The translations under genes and the position numbers were made by a program. Below, piece by piece: positions 61,766 to 64,000 of a DNA stretch of 64,000 bases. Under the pieces are notes generated by a model. That model did no database searches, had not been told where the DNA came from, and saw nothing but the letters and a program-made list of their open reading frames with translations. Each line of letters starts with the position of its first letter. The stretch's first letter is position 1. This stretch comes from Streptomyces phaeofaciens (GTDB taxonomy: Bacteria; Actinomycetota; Actinomycetes; Streptomycetales; Streptomycetaceae), in contig NZ_BMSA01000011.1 in the NCBI RefSeq assembly GCF_014648915.1, forward strand, positions 62,001-126,000, read 5' to 3'.

Positions 61766-61929
61766 TGTTCCCTACGGTTCTTTCGTGCGGAGACGATCAG
61801 TATCGCTGGCGTCGCGGGCCGTCCGTGACACCTGGCTCGTACCGGCCCGTACCCGACTTGTACCCGCATGCCACCCTCATGCCCACCCGCATGCGCACCC
61901 GCATGCGCCTTCCCTTCGAGGAGCCAGCC
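61766..61929. other. Divergent promoter region of the two IucA/IucC genes
   Basis: These 164 bases should contain both promoters. No IdeR/DmdR1 iron-box palindrome of the TTAGGTTAGGCTAACCTAA type is visible. A small CCCGCATGCGCA-type repeat lies at 61887-61908 (CGCATGCGCACC and CGCATGCGCC), close to the ribosome site. Confidence 0.4.
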
Positions 61930-63438
61930 GTGCACCGTCCTCCCACCGCCGAGGCCGAGGTGGCCGCCGATCTCGCCGTCGTGCGCCCCGACCTCGGGCC
62001 CCGGTTCACGGCCGAGCTGCCCGGCGCCCGGGCGGCCGTGCTGACCCGGCTGTGGCGGGCCCTGGCCCATGAGCCGCTGCCCTGGATCGAGCGCGGGGAG
62101 CGCGGCGGCGACGGCCTCACCCTGCGGCTGGTCGACGGCCGCCGGCTGCACGGCCCGCTCCCCGACCCGTACGCCACCACCGCGTACGTGAGCGTCGTGA
62201 CGCTGGACGGGACGGCGTACGACGATCCCGCGCGGCTGACGGCGGCGCTGGCGGTGCCGCACGGGGCGGGCTTCGCGGCCGAACTCGGGCACAGCGTCGC
62301 GTCGATGGCGCTGTCGCGGGCCGGGCAGGGACCTCACCCGAAGGAGTGGCCGCAGGACGACCGGGGGTGGGAGCGGCGGGTCGTCGACGGGCATCCGTAC
62401 CATCCCGGCTGCCGTTCCCGGCCCGGCTTCTCGGTGGCGGAGCAGCTGGCCTACGGGCCGGAACACGGGCCCACGGTCCGGCTGGGGCTGCTGCCGGTGC
62501 CGGCCGGGGAGTGCGTGGTGTCGGGCGAGTGGCCCGGGGAACTGCGGGACGGGGCGCGGCTGCTGCTCCCGGTGCATCCCTGGCAGGCGGAGCACGTCCT
62601 CAAGCGGTCCTGCGCGAGGGACGTCGCGGCGTATCCGCTGATGTCGCTGCGGACGCTCGCGCTGCCCGGCGGGCCGCACGTCAAGACCGCGCTGAGCACC
62701 CGGCTGACGTCCTCGGTCCGGGACATCTCGGTCGGCTCGGTCGCCGCCTCGGCGGCCCTGTCGGCGTTCGGCGAGACCCTCGCCGCCCGCACCGACGGGC
62801 TGCTGCACGTCACCCGGACCCTGGGCGCGGCCACGGCCGACTCCCCCGACCTCGCGGCCGTGCTGCGCGAGTCGCCGCAGGTGTACGGCGCGCCGGGCGA
62901 GTACGTCGTCCCGGTGGCCGCGCTCGCCGGCACCGGACTGCCCGACTCCCCCGGCTGGCTGGCGGAGTTCGCGCGGCTGTCGCTCGCTGTCGGGCTCGGG
63001 CTGCTGGAGCTGGGGGTGGCGCTGGAGGCACACGGCCAGAACCTGCTGGTGGTGCTGTCGGCGTCGGGCGCCCCGCTGCGGCTGGTCTATCGCGACCTCG
63101 CCGACATCCGCGTCGGCCCCTCCCGGCTGGCCCGGGCCGGTGTCCCGCTGCCCGGGGAGCTGCCGGCGCGGATCCTCACGGACGACGTGACGGCCCTGCG
63201 GCGCAAGCTGTTCGGCTCGCTGGTGGGCGGCGCGCTCGCGGGCACGGCGGGCGGAGCCGCGGCCCTGGGGGCGGCCCTGGCGGCGGCCGTCCGGGAGCTG
63301 CCGCGGACGCCGGACCTGGTGGCGCTGTGCGAGGAGCCGCTGCCGGTGAAGGCGCTGACGCTGATGCGGCTGTCACCGGGCGCGGCCGGGGACCGGTGGG
63401 CGGAGCTGCCCAACCCGATGGCCACGGACCTGGACTGA
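61930..63438 (+). CDS. IucA/IucC-family NRPS-independent siderophore synthetase (B)
   Basis: The second synthetase, 502 residues, in divergent orientation. Motifs: QGPHPKEWPQDDRGWERRVV, DGHPYHPGCRSRPGFSVAEQ, RLLLPVHPWQAEHVLKRS, HVKTALSTRLTSSVRDISVG, ALEAHGQNLLVVLSASG, RLVYRDLADIRVG and the C-terminal VKALTLMRLS. The sequence differs strongly from the first, so the two may act on different ends of the product. GTG 61930 is used because GAGGAG lies seven bases upstream; upstream starts give an unlikely Arg/Met extension. A product, and the amine genes needed for it, are not in the window. Confidence 0.92.
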   Translation: MHRPPTAEAEVAADLAVVRPDLGPRFTAELPGARAAVLTRLWRALAHEPLPWIERGERGGDGLTLRLVDGRRLHGPLPDPYATTAYVSVVTLDGTAYDDPARLTAALAVPHGAGFAAELGHSVASMALSRAGQGPHPKEWPQDDRGWERRVVDGHPYHPGCRSRPGFSVAEQLAYGPEHGPTVRLGLLPVPAGECVVSGEWPGELRDGARLLLPVHPWQAEHVLKRSCARDVAAYPLMSLRTLALPGGPHVKTALSTRLTSSVRDISVGSVAASAALSAFGETLAARTDGLLHVTRTLGAATADSPDLAAVLRESPQVYGAPGEYVVPVAALAGTGLPDSPGWLAEFARLSLAVGLGLLELGVALEAHGQNLLVVLSASGAPLRLVYRDLADIRVGPSRLARAGVPLPGELPARILTDDVTALRRKLFGSLVGGALAGTAGGAAALGAALAAAVRELPRTPDLVALCEEPLPVKALTLMRLSPGAAGDRWAELPNPMATDLD

Positions 63439-63547
63439 CCCGGCGTCGTGCGCGGGGCCGTCCGCGGGGCGGCCCGTCCACGGGGCGGCCGCTCCGTGGA
63501 CCGACCCCGCTTTGTGGCGGGACACCCCTGATCAATAGGATCCGCCG

Positions 63548-64000
63548 ATGATCAGAACACAACGGCTGGCGGCGGGCGTCTGCGCCCTGCTCGCCGCGCT
63601 CACGGCGGGGCTCGCGTTCCCGGCCGGAGCGGTCGCCGACGAGACCACAGCCCTCGCGCCCAAGGTCGACCTGGTCCTCGACGTCAGCGGATCCATGCGG
63701 ACGAAGGACATCGACGGCGGGACGCGGATGGCCGCGGCCAAGCAGGCGTTCAACGAGGTGCTGGACGCGACCCCGGAGACCGTCCTCCTCGGCATCCGCA
63801 CGCTCGGCGCCAACTACCCGGGAGACGACCAGAAGACGGGCTGCAAGGACACCGCGCAGCTCTACCCGGTCGGCCAGGTGGACCGCACCGAGGCCAAGGC
63901 GGCGGTGGCGACCCTGTCGCCGACCGGCTGGACGCCGATCGGCCCCGCCCTGCTGAAGGCGGCCGACGACCTCGACGGCGGCACCGGCTCCAAGCGGATC
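63548..64000 (+). CDS. Secreted VWA-domain protein (3' end outside window)
   Basis: The visible 151 residues have an export signal (LAAGVCALLAALTAGLAFPA, AVA cleavage site) and the start of a von Willebrand factor A domain with the MIDAS motif VDLVLDVSGSMRTKDI (DxSxS) and conserved Thr in SPTGWTPIGPAL. VWA domains bind metal and mediate adhesion or complex formation outside the cell. The frame continues past base 64000, so the protein is longer. ATG 63548 has a poor ribosome site. Confidence 0.85.
   Translation, partial: MIRTQRLAAGVCALLAALTAGLAFPAGAVADETTALAPKVDLVLDVSGSMRTKDIDGGTRMAAAKQAFNEVLDATPETVLLGIRTLGANYPGDDQKTGCKDTAQLYPVGQVDRTEAKAAVATLSPTGWTPIGPALLKAADDLDGGTGSKRI

Noticed and set aside
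61766..61929. IdeR/DmdR1 iron box between the IucA/IucC genes
   Set aside because: No sequence close to TTAGGTTAGGCTAACCTAA was seen; a motif scan would be decisive.

Overview
The window is chromosomal DNA of a Streptomyces-type actinomycete. The evidence is very high GC with strongly GC-biased third codon positions, frequent GTG starts, GGAGG-type ribosome sites, ATGA/GTGA gene overlaps, and several families typical of the genus: an RNase Sa-like enzyme, a RheA/HSP18 pair with its operator, an SCO5918-like protein, and allantoin genes beside malate synthase. No tRNA, rRNA, CRISPR array or prophage was seen. The first gene (1-712) and the last (63548-64000) run off the window.

Region 1 (about 1-14.5 kb) is ordinary core content: an XRE regulator divergent from methionine aminopeptidase, a ClpC-like unfoldase convergent with a secreted gamma-glutamyltransferase, a secreted alpha/beta hydrolase, an SGNH hydrolase, exonuclease III, a metallo-hydrolase, and a fused enol-lactonase/carboxymuconolactone decarboxylase-like protein whose lactonase nucleophile looks lost.

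Region 2 (about 14.5-36.4 kb) is a protein- and RNA-quality-control island, starting beside an IS110 transposase remnant. It holds a MerR-like regulator, an SCO5918-like protein, a CBS protein, a DEAD-box helicase, a cold-shock protein, RheA divergent from HSP18 across two RheA-type operators, a UvrA2-like ATPase, an aldo/keto reductase and a PucR-type regulator. Its centrepiece is a tightly packed eight-gene operon, dnaK-grpE-cbpA-cbpM-clpB-trx-UBP zinc finger-reductase (27182-36193). This combines a complete Hsp70/ClpB disaggregation machine with a zinc-ribbon thioredoxin, a small UBP zinc finger, and a three-part flavoprotein that resembles thioredoxin reductase but lacks the CxxC. It is the most interesting system in the window.

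Region 3 (36.4-52.2 kb) contains a SWIM protein overlapping an SNF2 ATPase, and a ROK kinase/GntR/Gfo-Idh-MocA group sharing TTGTCCGGACAA palindromes. It also holds a P450, a two-component system, a small membrane protein with a hairpin over its ribosome site, an RNase Sa-like enzyme, a DHFR-like reductase, an AIM24 protein and an SDR.

Region 4 (52.2-59 kb) is purine-ureide catabolism: allantoicase, allantoinase, an IclR-type regulator, a MobA-like nucleotidyltransferase and malate synthase. A TTCCAC-N5-GGAA motif sits in the -35/-10 spacer of both the regulator and malate synthase promoters, linking allantoin breakdown to glyoxylate use. Region 5 (59-64 kb) has a SelT/SelW/SelH-like redox protein overlapping a HipA-like kinase, two divergent IucA/IucC siderophore synthetases, and the start of a secreted VWA protein.
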